In this document: one piece after another, positions 26,833 through 35,610 of the stretch
Layout: every line of letters begins with the position of its first letter
How positions within the stretch are numbered: position 1 is the first letter of the stretch
Assembly (NCBI GenBank): GCA_964501915.1
Contig: CAZCVP010000006.1
Coordinates: forward strand, 1 to 64,000
Direction of reading: 5' to 3'
DNA: 64,000 nt
DNA from: CAYFPX01 sp964501915
Lineage (GTDB): Bacteria > Myxococcota_A > UBA796 > CAJQPC01
Notes under the pieces: model-generated
The model's input: the letters and a program-made list of their open reading frames with translations, nothing else
What the model was told of the DNA's origin: nothing
The model's database searches: none
Position numbers and translations under genes: made by a program

Positions 26833-28052
26833 ATGTCCTCCGTCTCCTCCCGGTCGACCGAGCGGTCGTAGAGCGCCTTGCTGCCGTTCCAGTTGTACTG
26901 GAGCTTCAGCGGCCCGACCTGGAGGGACTGGAGGATGCCCTGGCGGGCGTCGGAGACCGTGTGCAGGGGGCGGTCGGGGTCCGCCGCTCCCACCGGCAGG
27001 CCGGTGACCTCGGCGGGGATGTCCAGGCCCAGGGCCTCGAGGATGGTGGGCGCGAGGTCGACGTGGCTCGTGGGGTCCTCCCAGGCCCTGGGCACCATGT
27101 CCCGGGCCCAGAAGAAGGCGAGGGCGTCGTTCTCGCCGTAGTTCATCGTGTGGGCGTGGGTGTGGTGGCCGTGCTCCCAGAACTGCTCGCCGTGGTCGGA
27201 CCAGACCACCACCAGGGTGTCGTCCAGGGTGCCGCGCTGCTCCAGCCCCTCCCAGAGGGTCCGGATGGCGTCGTCGGTGTAGCGGATGGTGCCCTGGTAG
27301 CGGATGGCCAGGTGGGCCTCCAGCAGCGCCTGCTCCTCATCGGTGAGGTCGGGGTAGACCTTGGCCGCGCCATAGGTCTCGTCCTTCTGGGTCAGGTCGA
27401 CGTCCAGGGGCTCCAGCTCTTCCAGGCCGGCCAGGTACTCCGAGGGCGGGTCGTAGGGCACGTGGCAGTCGCGGTAGTGCAGGTGCACGAACCAGGGCCG
27501 GCCGTCCTGGTCGAACTCCTCCAGCATGCGCAGGCCGTCGACGTTGAGCTGGTCCGCCGGCTGAAAGCCGGGGTTGTGGACCTCGTCGAAGCCCTGGGCC
27601 GTGTTCCACTCGTCGCCGAGGTAGCTGTTGGTGCTCCACAGGCCGGTCTGGTAGCCGGCGTCGCTCAGCCAGGTCGGCAGGTGCTCGTGGCCGTCGGGAA
27701 GCGGCAGGCGGCGGGCCTTCTTCAGGGCCGGGACGAAGCCCATGTCGGGCCCCGTCTGGCCACCCCAGGCGCAGAGGGCGCTGGGCATGGTCCAGTTGGA
27801 GCAGGAGCGGGCGTCGTCGAGCGCCACGCCCTGGCGCATCTTCTCGTCGAGGAAGGGGGTGAGGTCGAGGTCCCCGTAGCGACCGACGTGGTCGCGGCGC
27901 AGGGTGTCGATGCTCAGCATGAGCACGTTGCGCGGCCCCCGCTCCCGGAACTCCAACAACGCGGTCTCCGGCGGGGGGATGTAGGGCGGCTCGGGTCGGC
28001 TCCCGGCACACCCCACACCGCCGGCGCCCAGCACAGCGCCGATGATGAACAC
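26718..28052 (-). CDS. alkaline-phosphatase-superfamily (sulfatase-like) lipoprotein
   Basis: A 444-aa hydrolase with the metal-binding SIDTLRRDHVGRYG near the N-terminus and WSDHGEQFWEHG near the C-terminus. At the nucleophile position it reads CSNWTMPSAL, i.e. Thr rather than the Cys/Ser converted to formylglycine in true sulfatases (CxPSR), so a phosphodiester hydrolase or phosphoethanolamine/glycerol-phosphate transferase is as likely. GTG start at 28052 has GGAGG five bases upstream; the leader ends in GGVGC, a lipobox. A similar protein is at 41045-42289. Confidence 0.75.
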   Translation of the reverse strand: MFIIGAVLGAGGVGCAGSRPEPPYIPPPETALLEFRERGPRNVLMLSIDTLRRDHVGRYGDLDLTPFLDEKMRQGVALDDARSCSNWTMPSALCAWGGQTGPDMGFVPALKKARRLPLPDGHEHLPTWLSDAGYQTGLWSTNSYLGDEWNTAQGFDEVHNPGFQPADQLNVDGLRMLEEFDQDGRPWFVHLHYRDCHVPYDPPSEYLAGLEELEPLDVDLTQKDETYGAAKVYPDLTDEEQALLEAHLAIRYQGTIRYTDDAIRTLWEGLEQRGTLDDTLVVVWSDHGEQFWEHGHHTHAHTMNYGENDALAFFWARDMVPRAWEDPTSHVDLAPTILEALGLDIPAEVTGLPVGAADPDRPLHTVSDARQGILQSLQVGPLKLQYNWNGSKALYDRSVDREETEDIYDALDPEVAALWELLEPEVDRVDPLVPESKEAKDLGP

Positions 28053-28188
28053 GTCGACCTCCACGGGACACTTCCGGCAGCATACTCCCCCGCGGCGAGG
28101 CATGCGAGGCCTGCACGCCGCCCTGCCGAACCCGCAGCCCCCCGAGACCGAGTGGCTCCAAGTGTTCGAGATCACGTCGCGCTCGGGC

Positions 28189-28203
28189 TGGCACGCTCCA
28201 TGA
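28189..28203 (+). promoter_or_regulatory. possible sigma-54 promoter
   Basis: TGGCACG fits the -24 element exactly, but the -12 element is weak (ATGA for TTGC). It lies 37 bp before the ATG of the ZraP-like gene, whose operon encodes a sigma-54 activator. Confidence 0.3.
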
Positions 28204-28240
28204 AACAGACCACGAGCGAACCCGAGCCCGGAGGGCTCCG

Positions 28241-28579
28241 ATGTCCCCCCTGTTCCTCATCCTGCCCTTCGCCCTCGCCAGTCCCCCCGCCGAGGCGCCC
28301 TGCCCTCCGGGTGGCGCGCCGCCCCACGAGGTCCTGCTGGAGAGCCTCGACGAGCTGGGCGTCGACGCGGAGACCCAGGCACTCATGGAGGTCCTCGTGG
28401 CCGAGCACCGCGAGGAGGTCCAGGCCCTCGGTGGGCCCGGAGAGCTGGACCCGGAGGAGCGACGGGCCGGGGGCCGAGCGCTGATGGAGGAGCTGATGTC
28501 GATGCTGGACCCGGATCAGCGGGAGGCGGCACGCGAGCTCCTTCCGCCTCCGCCCACGATCGGCACCGCAGTACGCTGA
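28241..28579 (+). CDS. small periplasmic helical protein, ZraP/Spy-like by context
   Basis: A 112-aa protein with signal peptide MSPLFLILPFALASPPAEA and a charged helical body (ETQALMEVLVAEHREEVQAL, RALMEELMSMLDPDQREAARELL) resembling heavy-metal-resistance/Spy-CpxP-type chaperones. It stands directly before a membrane histidine kinase and a sigma-54 response regulator, the order of zraP-zraSR. No LTxxQ motif is visible, so the assignment rests on size, leader, helices and neighbours. Confidence 0.5.
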   Translation: MSPLFLILPFALASPPAEAPCPPGGAPPHEVLLESLDELGVDAETQALMEVLVAEHREEVQALGGPGELDPEERRAGGRALMEELMSMLDPDQREAARELLPPPPTIGTAVR

Positions 28580-28583
28580 CGCC

Positions 28584-29774
28584 GTGCAAACACAGAGCGC
28601 CCGCCAGGCCCGCTGGGGCCTGCTGACCACGGCCCTCGTCCTCGCGGGGGTGCTCGTGGGCCTGACGGCCTGGAGCCACGTGGGCCTGGTACGGCGACTG
28701 CCCGACCTCCACCGGGCCCAGGCGGAGGTCCTGCACCTCACCTGGCGCAGCAAGCTCTCCCCGGTCCACGGTCCGCCGACGGAGGCGGAGTGGGCCGAGG
28801 TCTTCGAGGAGCTCCAGGCCGAGGGCCTGGTGTGGCTCGCCATGTGGCGCGGTCCGGGAGAGCTGGTCTTCGAGCTCGGTCTGCCGGCCGGGCCGCTGGG
28901 CATGCCGCCGAGGCCCGGCGAGCTGCAGGTGGTGGGGGACGCGGTGCGCATGAGCCTGCCCGGGCGGCAGCGCGACGTGTTCGTGGTCGACTTCGAGCCG
29001 ACCGTCGCCAGGGAGCTGCTGGATCGCAGCCGCTTCGCCCTCGGGGCCGCCCTGCTCGCGGCCCTGCTGCTGGTGGTGGGGGCCGTGCTCGCCTTCCGGG
29101 CGAGCCTGCGCGCCGAGGCCGCGGCGGCCGAGCTGGAGGCCCGGCGCCACCTGGCTTCGCTGGGCGAGATGTCGGCCGTGCTGGCCCACGAGATCCGCAA
29201 CCCCCTGGCGGCCCTGAAGGGCCACGCCCAGCTCCTGGAGGAGCTCACGGCCGACCGGCTCCAGGATCGGGCGCGCCGGGTCGTGGACGAAGCGAGGCGC
29301 CTGGAGCGCCTGGTCGGCAGCCTGCTCGACTTCGCCCGGGAGACCCGCTTGGAGCGCTCCGAGGTCGACCTGGCGGATCTGCTGGAGCAGAAGGCGCGAG
29401 ACACCGATCCGAGCCGGGTCTCGGTGCGCCTGGAGGGGCCCTTCCGGACGTGGAGCCTGGACCGCGACAGAATGGGGCAGGTGCTGGTGAACCTGCTCTC
29501 CAACGCGCTCGAGGTCTCCGACGGTCCCGTCGGGCTCGTGGCCCGGACCAGGGAGGATGTGCTGACGGTGACGGTGCGAGACCACGGCCCCGGCTTCGGT
29601 GACCTGGACCCCGAGACCTGTTTCGAGCCCTTCCACACGACGCGCGCCCAGGGCACCGGCCTCGGCCTGGCGATCGCCCGCAGGCTCGTGGGCCTCCACG
29701 GTGGCACCCTCGTGGCGGCCGACCACCCCGACGGCGGGGCCGTGCTCACCCTGCGTCTTCCCGGGAGCCGCTGA
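28584..29774 (+). CDS. membrane sensor histidine kinase (ZraS/NtrB-type)
   Basis: A 396-aa kinase with transmembrane helices at about 13-31 and 151-171 enclosing a ~120-residue sensor region, then the H-box EMSAVLAHEIRNPLAALKG with His202. N-box (LVNLLSNALEVS), G1 (DHGPGFG) and G2 (GTGLGLAIARRLVGLHGG) are intact. GTG start 4 bp after the ZraP-like gene. The stop overlaps the ATG of the response regulator, its obvious partner. The signal is likely envelope or metal stress. Confidence 0.9.
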   Translation: MQTQSARQARWGLLTTALVLAGVLVGLTAWSHVGLVRRLPDLHRAQAEVLHLTWRSKLSPVHGPPTEAEWAEVFEELQAEGLVWLAMWRGPGELVFELGLPAGPLGMPPRPGELQVVGDAVRMSLPGRQRDVFVVDFEPTVARELLDRSRFALGAALLAALLLVVGAVLAFRASLRAEAAAAELEARRHLASLGEMSAVLAHEIRNPLAALKGHAQLLEELTADRLQDRARRVVDEARRLERLVGSLLDFARETRLERSEVDLADLLEQKARDTDPSRVSVRLEGPFRTWSLDRDRMGQVLVNLLSNALEVSDGPVGLVARTREDVLTVTVRDHGPGFGDLDPETCFEPFHTTRAQGTGLGLAIARRLVGLHGGTLVAADHPDGGAVLTLRLPGSR

Positions 29775-31087
29775 TGGCCCGTGTCCTGGTGGTCGATGAC
29801 GACAGCGGCGTGCGCAGCTTCCTCGCCGATGCCCTTGAGCTGGGGGGACACGACGTCGAGCAGGCGGCGGACGGCGCGGCCGGGCTGCTCGCGCTGCGTC
29901 GCGCCGCCTTCGACCTCGTGCTGACCGACCTGAAGATGCCTGGTGTGGACGGCCTGGAGCTGCTGGCCACCGTGCGCCGGGAGCAGCCGGAGGTGGAGGT
30001 CATCCTGCTCACCGCCCACGGCTCGATCGACGTCGCGGTGCGGGCGATGAAGCAGGGCGCCTTCGACTTCCTCCAGAAGCCCCTGTCGGGGCCCGGGGAG
30101 CTGCGGCAGGTGGTGGCCCGGGCCCTGGAGCGCCGCCAGCTCCGCGCCCGGGCCGAGGTCAGCCGCCTCGGGTCGGAGGCGCTGCCGCTCACCTACGGCG
30201 CCGCGTCGATGGCCCAGCCGATGCGGGCCCTGGAGCGGGTGGCGCGGACCGACTCGACGGTCCTGCTGCTCGGCGAGTCCGGCACCGGCAAGGAGCTCGC
30301 GGCCCGCTACGTGCACGAGCACTCCTCACGCAGCGAGGGGCCCTTCGTGGCGGTGAACTGCGCCGCCCTGACCGAGAGCCTGCTGGAGAGCGAGCTCTTC
30401 GGCCACGAGAAGGGGTCCTTCACGGGCGCGACGGTCCGCAAGCGGGGCCGCATCGAGCTGGCGGCGGGCGGTACCTTCTTCCTCGACGAGGTGGGTGAGC
30501 TCGCACCGCGGCTCCAGGCGGCTCTGTTGCGGGTCCTCCAGGAGCGGGTGTTCACGCGGGTCGGGGGCGGCCAGTCGGTCCAGGCCGACGTGAGGTGGGT
30601 AGCGGCGACCAACCGGGACCTGGAGCGGGAGGTCGAGCAGAGCAGGTTCCGCGAGGACCTCTACTTTCGGCTGGCGGTCTTCCCCGTGGTGCTGCCGCCG
30701 CTGCGGGATCGACTCGAGGACCTGGAGCCCCTGTCGCAGGCGCTGCTGCGCCGCATCGGCGGCGTGGTCGGCCGGTCGGATCTCCTCCTGGGCCCCGAGG
30801 CCCTCGCGGTCCTGAGGACCCGGGCCTGGAGGGGCAACGTGCGGGAGCTGGCCAACACCCTGGAGCGGGCGGCGATCCTGGCCGAGGGGCCCGTCATCGG
30901 TCCCGGTGACCTGGGCCTGGTCCCGAGAGCGTCGCCCGCGGTCGTCCGGACCCTCCAGGACCTGGAGCTGGAGGCGATCCGCGCCGCCCTGGAGCGTCAC
31001 TCGGGCCACCGGCAGAAGGCGGCCGAAGAGCTCGGCATCGGCCTGCGCACCCTCTACGACAAGCTGCGCAAGCACGACCTGGGCTGA
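29774..31087 (+). CDS. sigma-54-dependent response regulator (NtrC/ZraR family)
   Basis: A 437-aa regulator: receiver domain with D52 (VLTDLKMPG), AAA+ domain with Walker A GESGTGKE (167-174), the sigma-54 contact loop as GSFTGA (214-219) and Walker B TFFLDEVGEL, arginine finger region FREDLYFRL, then a Fis-type HTH (GHRQKAAEELGIGLRTLYDKL). All elements are intact. It is cotranscribed with the kinase and probably activates the operon's own promoter. Confidence 0.93.
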   Translation: MARVLVVDDDSGVRSFLADALELGGHDVEQAADGAAGLLALRRAAFDLVLTDLKMPGVDGLELLATVRREQPEVEVILLTAHGSIDVAVRAMKQGAFDFLQKPLSGPGELRQVVARALERRQLRARAEVSRLGSEALPLTYGAASMAQPMRALERVARTDSTVLLLGESGTGKELAARYVHEHSSRSEGPFVAVNCAALTESLLESELFGHEKGSFTGATVRKRGRIELAAGGTFFLDEVGELAPRLQAALLRVLQERVFTRVGGGQSVQADVRWVAATNRDLEREVEQSRFREDLYFRLAVFPVVLPPLRDRLEDLEPLSQALLRRIGGVVGRSDLLLGPEALAVLRTRAWRGNVRELANTLERAAILAEGPVIGPGDLGLVPRASPAVVRTLQDLELEAIRAALERHSGHRQKAAEELGIGLRTLYDKLRKHDLG

Positions 31088-31132
31088 GCTTGGTCCTCAA
31101 GAGCCGCTCCCTCCGTCCGTAGCGAGGGGACC

Positions 31133-31732
31133 GTGGCCATCGATCCCTTCGACATCGACGTCCGAGGTCAGCGCCGGGCCGTGTTCCGGCTGGTGATCGT
31201 CGCTGGGGTCATCCTCGTGATGAGCATGGCCGGCAAGAAGTCCCGCGAGCGGGCCGAGGCGGCCCAGCTCGTGGCGCCTGCTCCCGCCCACCTGGAGACC
31301 TCGCCGGTCCAGTCCAGGGTCACGCCGGAAGCTCGAGAGCCCCACACCTTCGCCCCCGGTGCGCGCACACCGGTGCCGCGCCCGCTCCCCACGCGGACCT
31401 CGGTGGCCCCACCGCTGGCTCCGGCGCCCACGGACACGGGGGCCGAGGACCTCCAGCTTCGGGAGGCCCTGCACGCCACCCTGGAGGAGGTCGTGCCCGA
31501 CGTGCGCGACTGTCTCCAGATGTGGTGGATGCTCGACCCGGCGCTCTCCGGTGCCGTCGAGGTGGAGTTCGCCCTCACCGAGCAGGGCCTCGGCGAGGTC
31601 GAGATCCTCGACCACAGCGACGTGCCCGTGGGGCCGCTGAGCTGCTTCGCGACGGCGCTCTACGGTGTGGACTGGCCCCGGACCCAGAAGGAGGTCACGG
31701 TGGTGCAGCCCTTCCGGTTCGAGAACGGGTGA
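31133..31732 (+). CDS. inner-membrane anchored AgmX/TonB-like C-terminal domain protein
   Basis: A 199-aa protein starting with GTG: cytoplasmic basic N-terminus, one transmembrane helix (VFRLVIVAGVILVMSMAG, about 18-35), a Pro/Ala/Thr-rich periplasmic linker, and a C-terminal domain with VVPDVRDCLQMWW, GAVEVEFALTEQGLGEVEI and CFATALYGVDWP. This is the AgmX/PglI-type TonB-like domain common in Myxococcota. Its partner is unknown. A short gap separates it from the sigma-54 regulator. Confidence 0.65.
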   Translation: MAIDPFDIDVRGQRRAVFRLVIVAGVILVMSMAGKKSRERAEAAQLVAPAPAHLETSPVQSRVTPEAREPHTFAPGARTPVPRPLPTRTSVAPPLAPAPTDTGAEDLQLREALHATLEEVVPDVRDCLQMWWMLDPALSGAVEVEFALTEQGLGEVEILDHSDVPVGPLSCFATALYGVDWPRTQKEVTVVQPFRFENG

Positions 31733-31744
31733 GGGCCGGAGTCC

Positions 31745-32077
31745 CTACCTGGGAGCCCGCCTCGGCAGCTTGATCTCCGGATCCCGCCCCCGGCGGCGGT
31801 AGAGCAACACCGTGCGGCCGAGCACCTGGGCGAGGTGGGATCCCGTGGCGTCGGCCAGCTCGGCCGCGGCCTCCTTGATCGGCGCCGGGCAGTCCCGGCT
31901 GATCTTCAGCTTGATCAGCTCGTGGTGCTCGAGCTCGGCGATGGTCTTCTCCACCACCGCCTCGGTCAGGCCGCGCTGTCCGACGTGGACGACGGGGTCC
32001 AGGTGATGGCCGAGGGAGCGCAGGTAGCGACGCTGCTTGCCGAACAGCTCCTCGACCGGGTGGCGGCGGATGGACAT
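31745..32077 (-). CDS. yhbY: YhbY/CRS1-family RNA-binding protein
   Basis: A 110-aa CRM-domain protein linked to ribosome (pre-50S) assembly. Conserved features: LRSLGHHLDPVVHVGQRGLTE, ELIKLKISRDC and the GxxG-type loop region ending QVLGRTVLLYRRR. ATG at 32077 chosen; a much longer upstream frame is antisense to the methyltransferase gene. It is divergent from that gene with 39 bp between. Confidence 0.9.
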   Translation of the reverse strand: MSIRRHPVEELFGKQRRYLRSLGHHLDPVVHVGQRGLTEAVVEKTIAELEHHELIKLKISRDCPAPIKEAAAELADATGSHLAQVLGRTVLLYRRRGRDPEIKLPRRAPR

Positions 32078-32116
32078 CGGGACCTCCAGGGCCGGGCTGG
32101 ATATCCCGGTGGGACG

Positions 32117-32782
32117 ATGCAGCGACAAGACCTGATCCAGCAGCTCCCCGCCGAGCTTCAGCCCCTCGCCCAGGCGGTCACCACGGCGAGGCTCCGGAGG
32201 CTCCTGGGGGTCCTGGACCGCCGGATCGGCGGCCTGGCCGTGGTGGTGGAGGCGGTGCACCGCCGCCACAACGTGTCGGCCATCCTGCGGTCGTCCGAGG
32301 CCTTCGGCCTGCACGAGGCCCACCTCGTCTGCAACCACTTCAAGCCGGTCAAGGGCGCCGCCAAGGGCGCGGAGCGCTGGCTGGACCTGAGCCTGCACCC
32401 GGACACGCCGGCCTGCGTGCGAGCGCTGCGGGCGCGGGGCTTCGCCCTCTACGTGTGCGATCTCGCCGAGGACGCGGTGACGCCCGAGCAGGTGCCGGTC
32501 GACCGCCCGGTCGCGCTCCTCTTCGGCGGGGAGCTCACCGGCGTGAGCCCCGAGGCCCGGGAGCTGGCGGACGGGGTGGTGCGCCTGCCGATGCTCGGGG
32601 TGACCCAGTCCCTGAACGTCTCCGTGGCGGCGGGCGTCATCCTCCGCGAGGTGGCGGCCCGCCGGGCGAGCCACGGCGGCGCGGGCGCCCTCACCGCGAC
32701 CCAGCGGCACGCCTTCTGTGAGCGCTTCCTCCGCCAGGAGGCCCGCCGCAAGAAGGCCTGGCGTCACCTGGTGGAGGGCTGA
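32117..32782 (+). CDS. SpoU/TrmH-family tRNA/rRNA 2'-O-methyltransferase
   Basis: A 221-aa SPOUT methyltransferase. The N-terminus has NVSAILRSSEAFGLHEAHLV (motif 1), and the trefoil-knot SAM site is LLFGGELTGVS and LPMLGVTQSLNVSVAAG (motifs 2 and 3). Closest in style to TrmH, which methylates G18 of tRNA. ATG 32117 gives normal length. Divergent from yhbY. Confidence 0.88.
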   Translation: MQRQDLIQQLPAELQPLAQAVTTARLRRLLGVLDRRIGGLAVVVEAVHRRHNVSAILRSSEAFGLHEAHLVCNHFKPVKGAAKGAERWLDLSLHPDTPACVRALRARGFALYVCDLAEDAVTPEQVPVDRPVALLFGGELTGVSPEARELADGVVRLPMLGVTQSLNVSVAAGVILREVAARRASHGGAGALTATQRHAFCERFLRQEARRKKAWRHLVEG

Positions 32783-32788
32783 GCCGAG

Positions 32789-34102
32789 TCAGCCCGAGGT
32801 GAGCTCGGGCGCGGCCTTCGCGGTCGATGCCTCGGGAAAGGCCTCCGCGATCAGGGCCTGCCGGGGGTCGCCCGCCTCGACGCCCTCCAGCAGCTCCTGG
32901 GCCTTGGCGGTGGCCGTGGGGTCTCCGCCGTTGCGGGCCACGAGCGCGTCGAGGTAGGCCTCGTGCCAACCGGGCTGCTGGATGGCGCCGCGGATCCGCG
33001 CCATCAGCTCCTCGGCACGAGCCGGCTCGAGCCGGTCCTCCAGGTAGAGCCGGGCGAGCATCCGACCGGCCTCGACGTCGAAGGGCTGGGAGCCGCAGCG
33101 ACCCGTCGCACAGCACGAGCCCAGGCCGGACTCCAGGACCTGCATCGCCTCCACCCGCTTGCCGGCACGGACCCGGCAGCGGGCCATGAGCTTGTAGAGG
33201 CCCATGTCTCGCGGTGCGAGTCGCACCACCTCGCGGGCGGCCTCGTCGGCCTCGGCCCAGCGCCCCAGGCCCTCCAGCAGGCTGGCGCGCAGTCCCAGGA
33301 GCTGGAGCTCCCGCGGGCTGTCGACCAGCGCGGCCTCCACGGCCTCGAGGGCCTCGGGCAGGCGCCCGCCCTCGGCGAGCACGCGGCCCAGCATGGCGGA
33401 GGAGTGCATGCCGCCCAGGACCTGGTGGCCGAGGGCGTCGCCGAAGGCGCGCAGGTCGGAGGCGGCCAGGCCCAGGTTGCCCGCCGCGTGGGCAGCGCGG
33501 GCGCGCTCCCAGCGGGCGGCGGGCTCGGCCTCGACGTAGGCTCCCAGGCGCTCGATGGCAGCCGTGGCTTCACCCGCCGTGAGCTGCCCCACGGCCTGGG
33601 CGAAGTCGTGTCCCAGGGCCATCAGGCGGGCCCGGATCTCGACCGGGTAGCCCTCCAGGGCCATCGCGTACTGGAGGCGCGGATCCTCGGGGGGCAGGGA
33701 CCAGACGTCGTCCTCGGAGGTGACCTCGGCGGCCTGGATGCGGGGGTCGTTGGCGAGCTGGAGCTCCTTGGGGTTCTCTGCAGGAGGTGCGGCGGCGCGC
33801 AGCTCGCGGATCCGGCGGCGGGCGGCGCGGATGTCGGGGTCCCCGCTGCGCACGAAGCCGGCGGCCAGCTTGACGTGCTCCGCCGACCGGTCGAACTCCC
33901 CGGCGGTGGCGTAGCCGACGGCCAGCTCGAGGTTGATGTGCTTCAGGCCTTCGCCGGCCGCACGGCGGACCTCGTCGGCCTCGGGGCTCTCGATGCCCTC
34001 GACGTCCAGGCGGGCCCGTGCGTACTCGCCGCGCACGAGCTGCTTGTTGGCGGAGGCGACGCGGTCCTCTGGGGACGGAAACAGCCAGGACAGCCAGCCC
34101 AT
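32789..34102 (-). CDS. tetratricopeptide-repeat protein
   Basis: A 437-aa cytoplasmic protein (no leader after MGWLSWLFPS) with several TPR-like helical pairs, for example ARAAHAAGNLGLAASDLRAFG, AEGGRLPEALEAVEAALVDSP and GLGRWAEADEAAREVVRLAP. A Cys-rich stretch (GSCCATGRCGS) is near residue 355. Its function is unknown. It follows the deformylase gene on the same strand with only 4 bp between. Confidence 0.7.
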   Translation of the reverse strand: MGWLSWLFPSPEDRVASANKQLVRGEYARARLDVEGIESPEADEVRRAAGEGLKHINLELAVGYATAGEFDRSAEHVKLAAGFVRSGDPDIRAARRRIRELRAAAPPAENPKELQLANDPRIQAAEVTSEDDVWSLPPEDPRLQYAMALEGYPVEIRARLMALGHDFAQAVGQLTAGEATAAIERLGAYVEAEPAARWERARAAHAAGNLGLAASDLRAFGDALGHQVLGGMHSSAMLGRVLAEGGRLPEALEAVEAALVDSPRELQLLGLRASLLEGLGRWAEADEAAREVVRLAPRDMGLYKLMARCRVRAGKRVEAMQVLESGLGSCCATGRCGSQPFDVEAGRMLARLYLEDRLEPARAEELMARIRGAIQQPGWHEAYLDALVARNGGDPTATAKAQELLEGVEAGDPRQALIAEAFPEASTAKAAPELTSG

Positions 34103-34106
34103 GTCT

Positions 34107-34634
34107 CTACTCCTCGTCGTCGATGCGGAAGCTCGGGTCCAGGGGTCCCCAGCGCCGGTGCTGATCGGTGAAGGCCAGGGTGCGAGGGTCGCACCGGTCC
34201 ACGAACAACACCCCGTCGAGGTGATCGCACTCGTGCTGGGCGACGATCGCATTCCAGTCTTCGGCCTCGAAGTCCAGCAGGCCGCCGTCCTCCCCGAGGG
34301 CCTGCACCCGGATGTGGGCACAGCGGTCCACGGCGGCCCGGATGCCGCGCACGGACAGGCAGCCCTCGTAGGACCGGACCGTCTCGTCGCTCAGGGCCGT
34401 CAGGCGTGGGTTGACGAGCACCCGCTCACCGCCGGAGAAGTCGCAGATCACGACCCGCAGGGGGACGTGGACCTGGGGAGCCGCCAGTCCGGCGCCGTCC
34501 TCGTCCACCAGGGTCTCTCGCATGTCGGCGAGGAGCTGGGCCAGGGCGGGGCCTCCCACGAGCTCGGGCGGCACCTCCTGGGCGAGCTGCCGCAGGGCGG
34601 GGTGCCCCATCTGGGCGATCTTCAGGATGGCCAT
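34107..34634 (-). CDS. def: peptide deformylase
   Basis: Metallo-hydrolase that removes the N-formyl group from nascent proteins. All three motifs are visible: GAGLAAPQ (47-54), EGCLS (90-94, metal-ligand Cys) and the HECDH of QHECDHLDG (134-138). At 175 aa the length is normal. Starts with ATG and is followed closely by the TPR gene. Confidence 0.96.
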   Translation of the reverse strand: MAILKIAQMGHPALRQLAQEVPPELVGGPALAQLLADMRETLVDEDGAGLAAPQVHVPLRVVICDFSGGERVLVNPRLTALSDETVRSYEGCLSVRGIRAAVDRCAHIRVQALGEDGGLLDFEAEDWNAIVAQHECDHLDGVLFVDRCDPRTLAFTDQHRRWGPLDPSFRIDDEE

Positions 34635-34748
34635 CTCCTCGTCCTAACTACCGGGGTCATGGTGCGGGGCTGTCAGCGGTCTTGCAGCCCGCCGGGAGCG
34701 TGCTAAACAGCCCGCTCACTGAAATCTCACCGAGATCTGGGAGCTGGC

Positions 34749-35018
34749 ATGGCCGAAGCGGACAACACCTGGGAAGACAACGTCTTCGGAGAGGTCACCA
34801 TCTCCGGCAATCGGGTCTCCTTCTACGTCGACAAGGAGTGCATCCTCTGCTCGGTCTGCTCCGACGCTGCGCCGAACAACTTCCGCATGAGCGACGACGA
34901 GGACCACGACGTCTGCTACAAGCAGCCGGACGGCGAGGAAGAGCTGGAGCAGTGCTTCGAGGCGATGGAGAACTGCCCCGTAGAGGCCATCGGAGACGAC
35001 GGGCCGGCCTCCGGCTGA
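34749..35018 (+). CDS. single-cluster [4Fe-4S] ferredoxin
   Basis: An 89-aa acidic ferredoxin. CILCSVC provides three Cys and ENCPVEAI the fourth, the pattern of monocluster ferredoxins (Fer4_13 type). The extra Cys in DVCYK and EQCFEAM could add a disulfide. A longer-than-usual acidic insert (MSDDEDHDV) separates the two parts. Divergent from def across 114 bp; convergent with the cytochrome gene. Confidence 0.88.
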   Translation: MAEADNTWEDNVFGEVTISGNRVSFYVDKECILCSVCSDAAPNNFRMSDDEDHDVCYKQPDGEEELEQCFEAMENCPVEAIGDDGPASG

Positions 35019-35028
35019 CACCTCTCCT

Positions 35029-35610
35029 TCAGTCCAGCGTGTGGGCGATCGCTGCCCACGCCGCTTCGAACCGGAACTCCGGCGAGGTGTCGTGGGTGTG
35101 GCAGGCGACGCAGGCCTCGGGTCCGGCCGGCAGCCTGCCGTAGCCGGCCAGCCCGTTCGCGGCGTGCACGCTGCCGGGACCGTGGCAGCTCTCGCACCCC
35201 GCGCCCACCAGCAGCTCGGCCGTCCCGCCGGCACCGAACCCGCTCGGGTGTCCGAAGCCGGTGGTGTGGCAGCGCAGGCAGGCCGGATCGAAGGCCTTCT
35301 GCTGCTCGCGCAGGGTCTCCACGGCCTGCGCGTGGGCCGTCGTCGCCCAGGCCTCGCCCGCCGTGACGTGGCAGGTGACGCACAGCGGCGTGCCCACATA
35401 GGTCGAGGCGCCGCGATCGACCCCGGAGAAGGGGGGCAGGGGAGCCGCTGCCGGTGGGATCGGCGGACCGTTGCGCTCCGGCTCGGGGACCAGGGCTTCG
35501 GCTCGGGCCCGGGCCTCGTCGTGGTAGGCGGTCGGGAGCGGCTCGGCACCCCTCGCCGGGTCCGGCCCGGAGGCCGCCCCGCAGCCCCACGAGAGCACCA
35601 GGGCGATCAC
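35029..35610 (-). CDS. tetraheme c-type cytochrome
   Basis: A 193-aa exported protein with four CxxCH haem sites (CVTCH, CLRCH, CESCH, CVACH) and extra His, including HAQAV, HPSG and a C-terminal AHTLD that can serve as distal ligands. It is in the cytochrome c554-like style often found beside 5'-nucleotidase-like proteins. The leader ends WGCGAA, possibly a lipobox. GTG start overlaps the stop of the metallophosphatase gene, implying one complex or pathway. Confidence 0.88.
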   Translation of the reverse strand: MIALVLSWGCGAASGPDPARGAEPLPTAYHDEARARAEALVPEPERNGPPIPPAAAPLPPFSGVDRGASTYVGTPLCVTCHVTAGEAWATTAHAQAVETLREQQKAFDPACLRCHTTGFGHPSGFGAGGTAELLVGAGCESCHGPGSVHAANGLAGYGRLPAGPEACVACHTHDTSPEFRFEAAWAAIAHTLD

